A stretch of DNA of 64,000 nt from Ascoidea rubescens DSM 1968 (Eukaryota; Ascomycota; Saccharomycetes; Ascoideales; Ascoideaceae). A program made the position numbers and the translations under genes. Positions 20,513 through 30,405 of the stretch are shown here, in pieces (position 1 is the first letter of the stretch; each line of letters starts with the position of its first letter). The stretch covers positions 1 to 64,000 of the forward strand of contig NW_017962922.1 of NCBI RefSeq assembly GCF_001661345.1. Reading direction: 5' to 3'. A model generated the notes under the pieces. That model was not told where the DNA came from and searched no databases. It was given only the letters and a program-made list of their open reading frames with translations.

Positions 20513-22561
20513 ATGCTTTATACAAAGTTTGGTGATGATTATTACTTCCAGGAGGAGGAGGAGGGCCATATTTTAAAAATTGGATCCGATGGGATGGCTT
20601 TACATTCCTCAAAATCATTGCCCATTGATCATTCCCTTGCTGATAACAGCCCAAAAAACATACGTAATAATCCACAATTTACTTCTGGGATTTTTGGCGT
20701 TTTACAGTTGAAAATAACTGCTCATATCATTATAATCAAAGATGTTGTCGAAGTTGGTAACTTGTTCAATCAACATGTAATCTATAAGATAAAACATTTT
20801 GAAATACTACCACTTTTGTCCTCAACCATCACCAAAAACTTAATTTCAAACGACAAAGACGAAAATTACTACTTGTATTTATTGAAAAAACAATTGAAAT
20901 CAGAAAGCTTTTACTTTTCCACCACTTTAGATTTAACCAATTCATTTCAGAAAAGCAAAGCTTCTAATATTATTAATTCTCCTGATTTCAAGCCTAATTA
21001 CCCTTTCTATTGGAATTCCTTTGCCCTGAAACCCTTGATAGAGTTAGCCGCAAAGAATCCCATTTTCAAAAATTTTTTATCATATGTCGTAAATGGATTT
21101 ATTGATCTTGGAAGCTTTCATCACCATAAAGATACAAAGTTTAGAATGGCTTTGATTACTAGGAAGAGCAAGTTTAGAGCAGGCACTAGGTATTTTAGAA
21201 GAGGTATCGATAAGGACGGTAACGTTGCCAACTTTAACGAGACTGAACAGTTACTATTAGTTTCAAATAATGATTTAAAAAATGGTAAATCCACATTAAT
21301 TATGTCCTACATTCAGATAAGAGGCTCAATACCTGTTTACTGGGCAGAAATTAATAATCTAAAATACAAACCTCCATTAGCAATTGGTGAATTTTCTTCA
21401 ACCTCTTCTGCTGAGCTTCATTTTCAAAATATTTTCACCAACTATCACAATGAAAAATTGGTTTTGATTAATTTGATAAATTCCACTGGACATGAAAAAA
21501 AAATTAAGGACAAGTTTGAAAATTTGATTGAAACTATAAAAACTGACTTTAATGAAAAGATTAATGAAAAAGAAAAATTCAACGATACAAATGGAATCTT
21601 TAACACACTGAATCACCATGATGATTCCAATCTTTCAAATACTTTGAAAAATAGAATCAATTATATTTACTTTGATTTTCACGAAAACTGCAAGAATCTT
21701 AAGTTTGAAAACGTGAATATTTTAATTGAACAATTAATTAACTCTGGTGATTTAAATAATGACGAATTTTCAGTTTCTAAAATTGATACAACAGATCACA
21801 TTACAACACTTCAAAGCCAGAAAAACATCTTAAGAAGCAATTGTATGGATTGTCTTGATAGAACAAATGTAGTTCAAAGTTCAATTGCTGAATATGTTTT
21901 ACAAAAACAATTTGAACACTTAAACATTATTGAAAAAAATGGTATTAATTTTACTCAAAAATTTCCTAAATTTTTCTTGGATTTTAAAAAGATTTGGACC
22001 CATAATGCCAATTCTATTAGCAAAAGTTACTCAGGTACCAATGCACTAAAGACTGACTTTACACGAATGGGTAAAAGAACTCTATCTGGACTATTTAAAG
22101 ATGCTTACAAATCATTGAATAGATACTTTTTGAACAACTTTTACGATGGATCTAGACAAGACTCATTTGATTTGATTCTCGGGGAAATTACCCATGATGA
22201 ATTTTTCTTAAAGGAAAACGAAGGGTTGACTACAAGGGATAATAGACCTATGATTGTTCAGTTAGTTCCTAATATTTTGAAATCTGCAACTGTCTTGCTT
22301 TTAACAGTAATATTTTATCCCAAGAATAATTCGTTATCTAGCCCAACAAATTTAATATCCTTAGGATGTTGTTGCTTGTCCATTTTTTTCTCAGCATATT
22401 TTATTATGCATAATGGTATGCAGTATGTCAATTGGCCAAAACTAAAGCAATTGGATTATCTCCAAACCCAGGAAATATTTTCTAGCCAAAATCACCCCTC
22501 GATTAAATATGTAATACATGATAATTACCTGTTATCATGTTCTTTCAATAAAATTCAATAA
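20513..22561 (+). CDS. SAC1: Phosphoinositide phosphatase Sac1
   Basis: A 682-residue ER/Golgi membrane lipid phosphatase (S. cerevisiae Sac1 is 623) that dephosphorylates PI4P and other monophosphoinositides. The SAC N-terminal domain includes RAGTRYFRRGIDKDGNVANFNETEQ and SYIQIRGSIPVYWAEINNLKYKP. The catalytic CX5R motif CMDCLDRT starts near residue 444. YSGTNALKTDFTRMGKRT follows, then two C-terminal membrane spans near 583-602 and 613-631. I use the ATG at 20513; the frame is open to 20423, but the extra residues do not resemble Sac1. An Asn/Lys-rich insert precedes the catalytic loop and explains the extra length. Confidence 0.95.
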   Translation: MLYTKFGDDYYFQEEEEGHILKIGSDGMALHSSKSLPIDHSLADNSPKNIRNNPQFTSGIFGVLQLKITAHIIIIKDVVEVGNLFNQHVIYKIKHFEILPLLSSTITKNLISNDKDENYYLYLLKKQLKSESFYFSTTLDLTNSFQKSKASNIINSPDFKPNYPFYWNSFALKPLIELAAKNPIFKNFLSYVVNGFIDLGSFHHHKDTKFRMALITRKSKFRAGTRYFRRGIDKDGNVANFNETEQLLLVSNNDLKNGKSTLIMSYIQIRGSIPVYWAEINNLKYKPPLAIGEFSSTSSAELHFQNIFTNYHNEKLVLINLINSTGHEKKIKDKFENLIETIKTDFNEKINEKEKFNDTNGIFNTLNHHDDSNLSNTLKNRINYIYFDFHENCKNLKFENVNILIEQLINSGDLNNDEFSVSKIDTTDHITTLQSQKNILRSNCMDCLDRTNVVQSSIAEYVLQKQFEHLNIIEKNGINFTQKFPKFFLDFKKIWTHNANSISKSYSGTNALKTDFTRMGKRTLSGLFKDAYKSLNRYFLNNFYDGSRQDSFDLILGEITHDEFFLKENEGLTTRDNRPMIVQLVPNILKSATVLLLTVIFYPKNNSLSSPTNLISLGCCCLSIFFSAYFIMHNGMQYVNWPKLKQLDYLQTQEIFSSQNHPSIKYVIHDNYLLSCSFNKIQ

Positions 22562-22911
22562 ATCTATAACATTACAAACCAGAGAAAAAAAATTCAGATA
22601 TTTAATGATGTAAATAGTTGATTGTTTTCTGCTATAAGAAAATGGAGAGAATACACCACAATAATTTCAGAACCCTATTTTTCAAGTTGTTTTGATTACT
22701 TAATTTTAAAAAATAAACCAGTTTCACTTACAAACATAAAGTGAATGAATAAGTATCTGATCACTCAAAAAATCCAAATAATTTTATTATCACATCTAGT
22801 AACTATTGTTTAAAACTGAATAAAAAAAATTAAAGAAATAAAACCTATAAAAATAAAAACTTTTCAAACCATCATTTTTTTAAAATATCGAATATTGATA
22901 ACAACGAAAAT
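22562..22911. other. SAC1-ILV2 convergent intergenic region
   Basis: 350 bases of AT-rich sequence between two 3' ends. Nothing else is seen. Confidence 0.6.
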
Positions 22912-24906
22912 TCAATATATACCATTTGTACGCTTAGTACGTAATTCTCTCTGTTGTCTTTGAACCTCTGGATCATAAGTTAAAAACTCATCCAAACCCT
23001 TACCAGCAGGCACCATTGGAAGGACTGGAACTTTTGATTCAACCTCAACCTCTAATAAAATGGGTCCTTTTTCCTCTAAAAACTCTCTTAATTTCTCATC
23101 TAATTCCTCTTGTTTGGCGGCTCTAATTGCTTTTACACCCATTGATTCAGAAAATTTGACAAAATCAGGATTTAATTGATGAGTGTGAGAGTATCTATCT
23201 TCATAAAACAATGATTGCCACTGGGTGACCATACCCTGCTCTTCATTATTCAAAATTAAGATTTTCACAGCAGTACCAGCCTGGACAGCCGCAGAAAGTT
23301 CTGTTAATGTCATATTAAACGAGGCATCTCCATCAATATCAATTACCATTGCCTCAGGACGGGCTATTTTCGCGCCAATGGCAGCTGGAAGGCCGTATCC
23401 CATGGTGCCTAAACCACCAGATGTTATCATGGTTCTTGGTTTTGTCCAGTGAAAATGCTGAGCAGCCCACATCTGATGCTGACCGACACCGGTAGTTATA
23501 ATAGTTTCGACATTCTTGTTTTGATTGCACATTTCGGACAACTTTTTTATTACTGTTTGAGGTTTAATCTTTGATCCTGGGGTCTCAACCTCATAAGAAT
23601 AAGGATACATACCTTTCCACTTGTTGATTAAATTAAACCACTCCTTCCTTTCTTTAACAGGTTTAATTAATGGTATAAACCTTTTCAAATTATCAGTAAC
23701 GTCACCTTCAATTGCTTCTGTAGCCTCCACAACTTTATTTATGTTCTTTGGGGAAATCTCAAAATGAATAATACCACCCTTGTTCTGAGAGGCAGCCAAT
23801 TTTGCGGCAGGAGCAAATTTAGGAAGAGATCCAGTGACACGATCATCGAATCTTGCACCAAGAGCAATAATTAAATCTGCATTTTGAATTGCTAAATTGG
23901 CATAGCAGGATCCATGCATTCCTAACATATCAAGAGACTTTTTGTCAGTTTGATCAAAAGCTCCTAGCCCCTGTATGGTGGTTGTTACAGGTATTTGAGC
24001 TATCTCAGCCAATTCTTTCAATAATTTGGGACCAGCAGGGTTGTTTAAAATACCAGCACCAACATACAAGACTGGTTGTTTGGCAATATTCAATAAATGT
24101 GCAGATCTTTTAATGGCATCCTCGACAAATTCAGAAGCAGCATGATTTGTAATTTTTGACAACATTTTGGAGGGAATAGATGATTTAATTGGAATAGCGG
24201 TTTTTAAAATAGCAGCAGTAACATCTTTTGGTAAATCAACAAGAACAGGGCCAGGTCTTCCAGTGGTAGCAATTTCAAATGCTTCATTTATTCTTCTGGG
24301 CAATTCTTCCACGGACTTCACCATCACATTCCATTTTGTACATGAACGAGAGATTCCCACTACATCTGCTTCTTGAAAAGCATCAGAGCCGATAAGAGTT
24401 GTAGGAACTTGTCCCGTAAACACAACCAAAGGTACACCATCTGCCAAAGCATCGGCCATAGGTGTTACCATGTTTGTAGCGCCAGGGCCAGAAGTAACTA
24501 AAACAACCCCTGGTTTCCCTAAGGTTGATGCTTTTGCATATCCAATAGCCATAAATCCAGCCCCTGCTTCGTTCTTAGGAAGGATAAAATTGAAGTTGGT
24601 GCTGTTATGTATTCCATCAAAGACTGGAAGGATAGCACCACCCGGATAACCAAATATCGAATCAACATTATGGCGACGCATGAGTTGTTCAAATATTTGG
24701 CCACCATTTAGACCAATAAATGAGTTGTCATATAATGGTTTTGGGGATACATGCTTCAGAAATGTTGGGTGAATAGTTGAATTCTTATTTCTGTTATCAT
24801 ATTTGATGGCAGCTGCTGTTGAATTCCATCTAAGACTTTGGGTTAGGGAGAAAAGTGATTTATTGAAAGAACCAAAAGGTGCTAGTCTGCTATTTATCTT
24901 TAACAT
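22912..24906 (-). CDS. ILV2: Acetolactate synthase catalytic subunit, mitochondrial
   Basis: 664 residues (S. cerevisiae Ilv2 is 687). It condenses two pyruvates to 2-acetolactate, or pyruvate with 2-ketobutyrate, the first common step of Val, Leu and Ile synthesis. An Arg/Ser-rich N-terminus of roughly 50 residues fits a mitochondrial presequence. ThDP-enzyme landmarks are present: the catalytic Glu in LPKNEAGAGFMA, GPGATNMVTPMADA, RFDDRVTGSLPKF, the ThDP/Mg site DIDGDASFNMTLTEL through LILNNEEQGMVTQWQ, and the C-terminal VPVLPMVPAGKGLDEF. A good Gcn4 site lies about 125 bases upstream, in line with amino-acid-starvation control of this gene in yeasts. Confidence 0.98.
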   Translation of the reverse strand: MLKINSRLAPFGSFNKSLFSLTQSLRWNSTAAAIKYDNRNKNSTIHPTFLKHVSPKPLYDNSFIGLNGGQIFEQLMRRHNVDSIFGYPGGAILPVFDGIHNSTNFNFILPKNEAGAGFMAIGYAKASTLGKPGVVLVTSGPGATNMVTPMADALADGVPLVVFTGQVPTTLIGSDAFQEADVVGISRSCTKWNVMVKSVEELPRRINEAFEIATTGRPGPVLVDLPKDVTAAILKTAIPIKSSIPSKMLSKITNHAASEFVEDAIKRSAHLLNIAKQPVLYVGAGILNNPAGPKLLKELAEIAQIPVTTTIQGLGAFDQTDKKSLDMLGMHGSCYANLAIQNADLIIALGARFDDRVTGSLPKFAPAAKLAASQNKGGIIHFEISPKNINKVVEATEAIEGDVTDNLKRFIPLIKPVKERKEWFNLINKWKGMYPYSYEVETPGSKIKPQTVIKKLSEMCNQNKNVETIITTGVGQHQMWAAQHFHWTKPRTMITSGGLGTMGYGLPAAIGAKIARPEAMVIDIDGDASFNMTLTELSAAVQAGTAVKILILNNEEQGMVTQWQSLFYEDRYSHTHQLNPDFVKFSESMGVKAIRAAKQEELDEKLREFLEEKGPILLEVEVESKVPVLPMVPAGKGLDEFLTYDPEVQRQQRELRTKRTNGIY

Positions 24907-25031
24907 TTTTGAAAGAAAGTGAAATAAATTAAGGATAAATATGATTAAAAGCAGAGAATTTTACAGAATTATATAAAGTGGGTGTGAAAAAAAACTCGAC
25001 TCTCTTGGCTGAAAAAATCCTCATGTCAAAA

Positions 25032-25038
25032 TGAGTCA
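25032..25038. promoter_or_regulatory. Gcn4 binding site upstream of ILV2
   Basis: ATGAGTCAC, read on the ILV2 strand as GTGACTCAT, contains the perfect palindromic core TGAGTCA of the Gcn4 site. It lies about 126 bases upstream of the ILV2 ATG, in the usual window for general amino acid control genes. Position and gene identity make this a good inference. Confidence 0.65.
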
Positions 25039-25224
25039 CAAAATCTCCAGCTTTTGAGGGGATTTCTGCAGATATTCGCACAATTTTGATTTCTTCAGAT
25101 GCTCACTGCCCACAAATAGAGGGAAAAAGGTTTTAAATCATGATTCCGCACAAGCGGATCCAGGATGGTGGAACTGTTGAGCCTCAGACAGGAACCTTAA
25201 ATGCCGAGCTTGACCCGGATAGTC

Positions 25225-25253
25225 TGTGGCGCAGAGGGGACTTGTGGCGCAGA
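25225..25253. promoter_or_regulatory. Two direct copies of the GC-rich word TGTGGCGCAGA
   Basis: The 11-mer occurs at 25225-25235 and 25243-25253, in the same orientation and 18 bases apart, about 320-350 bases upstream of ILV2. A third copy lies at 38122-38132 upstream of ISW1. No known factor is assigned. Confidence 0.5.
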
Positions 25254-25894
25254 GATCAAGTGAATTAGTCATGAAACACCAAAAGACCTCTTTTGAGAGT
25301 CAACAACAACAGCTCGAGAATTGGTAAAGGTATCCTATGCCCAATCTTCGCACAACCCAAGACATTATCTGATGTGAAAGACTCATTGCCATCACCATCA
25401 TTGTTAATAACCTTTTACTTTTGCCTGCCTTCGAAATTCTCCACTCCATTACCAACGTCCATAATTTATAAAATTCTTTCACTCAAAAATAAATTGGGTT
25501 TAAATAAATCTTTGCTAGAACTGCCAAATAAATTCTATCTGTTACAGCTTCAGTATTTTTATCACTTTATAGGCCAACTTTTCGACATAGTATTTTGATT
25601 TTTATTAGCCAGACATAAAGTGGTTTGGCCTTGAAACATCCCTTAACCACCATCAACAACAATAATAGTTTTCTTAAAAGCAGTTCTTTGCAAGAATCTA
25701 ATTTTTTCAAGCTATAAATAATCAAATAGAATACTTATTTTTGATGCCAAGTTTTACTGACGAAAATAATTTTGCAGAAGTATCCTTCTTATGTTGTTTA
25801 TGGAACCATCTGTACTGTATCCGTTTAGTTTTTTGGCATTCACAATGGAAAAATGTGTATTCTTTATGAAGTAAAATTGAATCAAGTTTGAAAA

Positions 25895-26412
25895 CGATCA
25901 ATTGGCACTATGGGTTTTCTACCTGAGTGCTGGGATTTGATGAAAGCTTTCATCTATAATGCCAGTAATGATGGAGTTTCTGCATGTCTTGTGTTTCAAG
26001 ACCATGTTGATAAGAATGCCATAATGACTTTTAGTCATGTTTTGGATTTAGTGATGGCTTCAAGTTCAATGTATAGTGAAGAAGTAGTGAATGGGCCGAT
26101 GAATAGCTAAGGATTTTATCAGTTTATATCTATAGTTTCTTTTAGGTGATACGATATGTTTCGTTTTTTGCTGCCTCTTTTTTTTTTATACATTTAACAA
26201 CAAAGGTTGCAGAAAGGGAAGTCTCTAATCAAAAAATTATGAAAATCATCATTCTATCCACAGTAAGAATTTAACAATATAAAACCTTAATGAGGGCTAG
26301 TTATATTCACGTATAAAACAACAACAATATGTTAGTGCCTACACTGGAATTCAATTAACAATTTATAATCAAAACCATCAATAACTAAAACATATTGACA
26401 AACTTCTTGGGC
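25895..26412 (+). pseudogene. Truncated duplicate of the APH-like gene and its 3' flank (duplication copy B)
   Basis: Matches 803-1317. The coding part (to the stop at 26110) preserves only the last roughly 70 codons of the APH-like protein, from the NWH motif on. Near 25906-25908 two bases are missing compared with copy A (cactgtatg versus cactatg), which shifts the frame before the methionine at 25910. All upstream kinase-fold motifs are absent. The short frame 25910-26110 therefore cannot be a functional enzyme. The match continues about 300 bases past the stop. Confidence 0.8.
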
Positions 26413-26744
26413 ATTAAGTTAGGCACCTAGAGTAAGTCTTCATAAGTTTCTATTTGTGAGATGTGTATGAATATCTCTGAGGTTCAAACATTGGTTAAAA
26501 TTGCAGTGCATAATATAGTTGCAAACTATCGGTGGATGCTGGATGATCCCGTTAAATATTACACTTACCCCAGCATCATCGCAGTGTCTCAGAAGTAACA
26601 CAATTGCAGCAGTAATTAGATATCACCAATATACAAACCAACTGGTTGCTCAAATCACCTTTGTTCCCATTGAATTTCTGATACATGTAAATCTCTTAAT
26701 AATATCCACTCTGTTGCCCACCTGTTTGTCAAAAAAACCATACA
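26413..26744. other. Intergenic region upstream of the broken unknown gene
   Basis: About 330 bases, mixed composition, with no recognised feature. It may include the promoter of the gene that starts at 26745. Confidence 0.4.
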
Positions 26745-28433
26745 ATGCCATCAAATAAACCAGAGAAGAATGATGAAATGACCATTATTGACAAATCAAT
26801 ATGGTCAATTAACAACCTTTTAGAAAAATACAACTCATTTAAAAAGTCCGGATCAGCAAGCGATTTTTACAAGTTTATAGCTCAAAATGGGTATTTATTT
26901 CAAAAAAAATTCAACACACAATATGAAACTACAACCACTCATGAGAAAGCTTACCTCTTCCTATCTCAACTACAGCTTCCAATATTTAGAAATATCAGCT
27001 CCCTTATAGTTCCATATAAATTGGTTAATCATAAACCAAATTTTGGAAATCATCATGTTTTTCCTCAAACCTATCAACTGGTGATTAGAAACATATACAG
27101 ATTAATGCACAGCAATCAAAACAATGAAATTCTCTTAAATTCACTAACAAAAAATCTTCAAAACCTAACCCAAAATGAAATGGAAATAACAAACGATGTT
27201 GTGATAGACTATATAGTAAATTTTTTCTCAGTCAGCACATTTCTCTCCATAACTTATCCCAACTTACAACAAGACAACACAATCCAAAAATTACAAATCA
27301 AACCAACCTCAAAAAATTCAAACGACTCTTTTGTGCAAATCCTGCCGTATCAAACTTCATCAATTTCTACCAATAGAAATAACTCTATTTACGATCATTT
27401 TCATATGGTGATTTTAAATGGTAAAAATGAATTTTCCAACTCCGAAATGAGACTTTGGCTACAAGAGCTATTGAACTATATTACCAAAACCCCGAACAGG
27501 ATACTTGCACCATTAGATTTCTTTAATAAAACAGATATCATTATAAGTGATGAACAAAATATCTATGAAATTTTATTACACCGCATTCTAAATCCTATCA
27601 GCAGTTTGATATCACCGCAAAAACTACAGTTAGGTCATCGTGTTCTTAGTAAACATCTCAAAATTAAGGATATTAAGGATGCAAATACACAATTCAAAGA
27701 CATAAAATTCACAGTAATTCCAGACACCTGCTTCCAACTAACTAGTAACGGAGATATCATATTTCCAGTGGAAATTAAATTGCCGAATATCAAAAATTAT
27801 TTTCAAAAATTATTTTCAAAAATTTGTTAAAGCACACTTTGAAAATAACGAAATTTCATCAAAAATCAATCCATTCAAAAATATTCTATCCCAAGGAATT
27901 TTCCAATGTTTATTGGGCACAACAAATGCCGGAATTATATCTGATTACTCACACTGTTTAATTTTCGAGTTTTCATTTGATGTAAAAATATCAGAGGATG
28001 TTTACGGAATAAACATTTGTAACATGAAAAGATGGACATTAAATGCAAACTTCTCAACATGTCAAAACCCAATATTGATGGTTGCTCATCCGTTGCTGTT
28101 CTTACTTCATTTATTTTAAAACAATATTTATTTAAGTCCCGATTATCTTCTGTTGAGCGAAAAGCAAATAAATTCAAATGTTTAAAAATTTTAGATGCCC
28201 TACGGATTTCAGAGCAAAACAATACAAAATTAATTCGCCAATCATATAATTTACAAAATCATTACTTCAAATTGTTTAACGATAAAAATGATATCGCTCC
28301 AGATTTAAACTTGACAGATGAGGAACATGAGGAAATGAAAAAATTGCTTAACAATGCCAAACAAATTTCTAATGATATTAAGCAATTTGAAATTGAAGAA
28401 ATCCTACAAGGAAGTGAGCCTGGAAAAATATAA
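26745..28433 (+). pseudogene. Broken gene of unknown family (possible PD-(D/E)XK-like core)
   Basis: Opens with an intact 361-codon frame (26745-27830), Asn/Lys/Ile-rich with no signal peptide or membrane span. The coding sense clearly continues in other plus-strand frames: about 27831-28119 carries a block containing GTTNAGIISDYSHCLIFEF, and about 28100-28433 carries a Lys/Glu/Asn-rich helical block ending GSEPGKI. The current sequence therefore has at least two frame changes and is best treated as a decayed or recently broken gene. The end of the first frame (DIIFPVEIKLPN) resembles the E-x-K strand of PD-(D/E)XK folds, and the following block recalls accessory hypothetical proteins of other yeasts. 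Both are weak impressions. I do not recognise the family with confidence. Confidence 0.55.
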
Positions 28434-28513
28434 AAAAAAATCATTTTTATTTTATAGACTTCGGGTCCTCGACAATTAGTAACAATAGACAATGAAGAAA
28501 AACTAGCACTGGC

Positions 28514-28795
28514 ATGAAGAAAAACGGGAAGGATAATGATTTCACTAAAGACCTATGGAATGATTGCAATGCTCTTCATAATGTGATATTTCATCAAGCG
28601 TCGTACACCATGATATCAGATTGGTTTTTAAACAGCAAGAAAAATGAGTTTGTGGATATTGCAAAAAATTACTTCAATTCAGAGAATGAGAATTTAAGGG
28701 TGAAATCTACAAAACAGAAAAAACGAAAGAACCAGCCAAAAAAGACACTTTCGAAGCGTAAGCACCAAAAAATTACTAAAGAAGGAAGAAATTAG
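28514..28795 (+). CDS. Small hypothetical lysine-rich protein, perhaps the C-terminal remnant of the preceding broken gene
   Basis: A 93-codon frame with a globular-looking N-terminal half (DLWNDCNALHNVIFH, MISDWF) and a strongly basic Lys/Arg/Gln tail. Just upstream, in a different frame, GPRQLVTIDNEEKLALA looks coding, and a TATAG 3'-splice-like sequence precedes it. The frame may therefore be an exon or fragment of the same decayed gene as 26745-28433. No family is recognised. Confidence 0.35.
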   Translation: MKKNGKDNDFTKDLWNDCNALHNVIFHQASYTMISDWFLNSKKNEFVDIAKNYFNSENENLRVKSTKQKKRKNQPKKTLSKRKHQKITKEGRN

Positions 28796-28969
28796 ATTAT
28801 AGCCCAAAAAATTCTATCAATTTTAAAAACCCAGCATTAATTAAAAACTAAAAAAATATTTGAAGGCATATATAAACACAAATACATACTTTCATGAAAA
28901 CCAATTTGTAGGTATATGTGTTGTAAGAGTTCATATTGATTTCGACAAAGCATATTATTATTTTTTAGT

Positions 28970-30020
28970 TCTTCCACGAAAACCTGCCACTCTTAATTTT
29001 GCGAAATCAATAGTTTCCTTAGCTAATTTTATTTACAGCAATGTACCTTTTTGTGCTGGTGAATCTAAAAGGCCAACAGTGTTAAGGTAACTAATATAAA
29101 TACCTATTTGGTTAAAATCAGTATCTTTTCCAGCAGAGACATCGACAGCTGTGAATTGTGGATGAGGTTTCAAATACTATTCTTGGGTATCCAGTTATAT
29201 GGCACATCTTAACACTTTTATCAGCACTAAATGTTGCAGCAACAACAGTTCTAGCAACGTGGTTAGGAGATACATGATTGACATTATTGGATATTTAAGG
29301 AAAATAATTAATTTGCAAACAATCTTTCAACATTCTCCAAAGAAAGTCATCTGTGCTTATACAACCTGATTCCATATCCCCATTAATTTAACCAGGTCTG
29401 ATTATGGAGCCAGAAGGAACTCGTTCACCAGCTTGTTTACTGTATATTCAGCTACCCATTTATTTTGTCCGTAAGCAGTTCTGAGCCCAGTAGTAGACCC
29501 ATGCAATGTATCAGATTCAAGAGCACCACTTTTACCTTTTTCAATTAATTTTTCAAATAAATCTAAAAAATTATTTGTATCAATTGCTGAAGTTGTAAAA
29601 ACAAATGAAAAAATTTATGTTTTCCAATTTTATAAATATTAAGATTAACAGTATAAATAACATTAGAATGCTTTGGCTTAGAGTAGAAATAATCCCAATG
29701 AACTAACGCACCGTTATGAATAATGTAATCAAAACTGCTGACAGGATTAATAAATTTATCTTTGCTTTTATCGCTAAATTGGGCCTGTGACGAAATACCA
29801 AGAAATATTTTGATTCTATTGTCAAAAAAACCTTTCCATGCATTATAAGTTTTGCATCTTCTAAATTTTCTCTACACCCTTAAGTTCTGTTTCAGTCCAG
29901 ACATGAGCAAATACAGCAATATTATTATGACCTGATGGGGATACATTTAATAAGTCTGGCAAAATATCTAAACCAACAAAACCAGTGACCTCAGTTACAA
30001 AAGCTTTGATAGAAACATCC
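28970..30020 (-). pseudogene. LYS2: Relic of the LYS2 alpha-aminoadipate reductase C-terminal (NAD-binding reductase) domain
   Basis: Read on the minus strand in several frames, this stretch retains in order the landmarks of the Lys2 thioester-reductase domain. These are FVTEVTGFVG (family TGxTGFxG nucleotide loop), VFAHVW, DYIIHNGALVHW, FVFTTSAIDTNNF, then GALESDTLHGSTTGLRTAYGQNKWVAEY (catalytic Tyr/Lys region), the SNNVNHVSPNHVARTVVA-like block, CHITGYPRI, and finally VDVSAG...QIGIYISYLNTVGLL. Multiple stops and frame changes interrupt it. Compared with yeast Lys2, about 75 codons are missing between GYPRI and the final block, and the whole upstream adenylation/PCP part is absent. It is a dead, truncated copy. 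Whether a working LYS2 exists elsewhere cannot be seen here. Confidence 0.85.
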
Positions 30021-30060
30021 TACAAATGACCGAATTTTGCTGAAAAGAAATCCTTTTCTA

Positions 30061-30396
30061 TCAGTCCTGACTATGTTTTTTTACATCAGAATACCTGAGA
30101 GCTTCACTTTCAAATTCAACACCTTCGTCGAGCGAAGATTCATCTGACGTTTGTCTGACCCAGTTTGAAAATGCTTTGAGATTGCTTCTGAGAACAGTTC
30201 GGAACTCGTCTCCCAATCCCTTTATCTTGGAACATTTCGTGACCCGGCTGTATATTTGTGCGGAAAAGGCTGTGTACTGCGCATACGGGTAACACAAGCT
30301 CTTTCCGACCTCCAGCTGAGCGACAGCATTTACTACTCCATCCATCTTTGATCTGAGGCACAACATCAACAGCTTTCCTACCAGTTTCTCCACCAT
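30061..30396 (-). CDS. Doubtful hypothetical ORF divergent from INP52
   Basis: A 111-codon frame (first ATG at 30396) with a fairly balanced composition (SAQIYSRVTKCSKIKGLGDEFR). Its start would lie only about 10 bases from the INP52 ATG on the other strand. If real, translation more likely begins at an internal Met such as MDGVVNAVAQL. The region is GC-richer than its surroundings and must also contain the INP52 promoter. No family is recognised, and it may be spurious. Confidence 0.25.
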   Translation of the reverse strand: MVEKLVGKLLMLCLRSKMDGVVNAVAQLEVGKSLCYPYAQYTAFSAQIYSRVTKCSKIKGLGDEFRTVLRSNLKAFSNWVRQTSDESSLDEGVEFESEALRYSDVKKHSQD

Positions 30397-30405
30397 CAAC
30401 CAAAG

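Larger units (their letters stand above)
24907..25894. other. ILV2 upstream region and start of the accessory island
   Basis: About 1 kb. The first 350 bases contain likely ILV2 promoter elements (Gcn4 site and two copies of TGTGGCGCAGA). From 25290 to 25600, weakly coding-like sequence on the minus strand is interrupted and unrecognised. The rest is AT-rich up to the duplicated segment. Confidence 0.45.
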
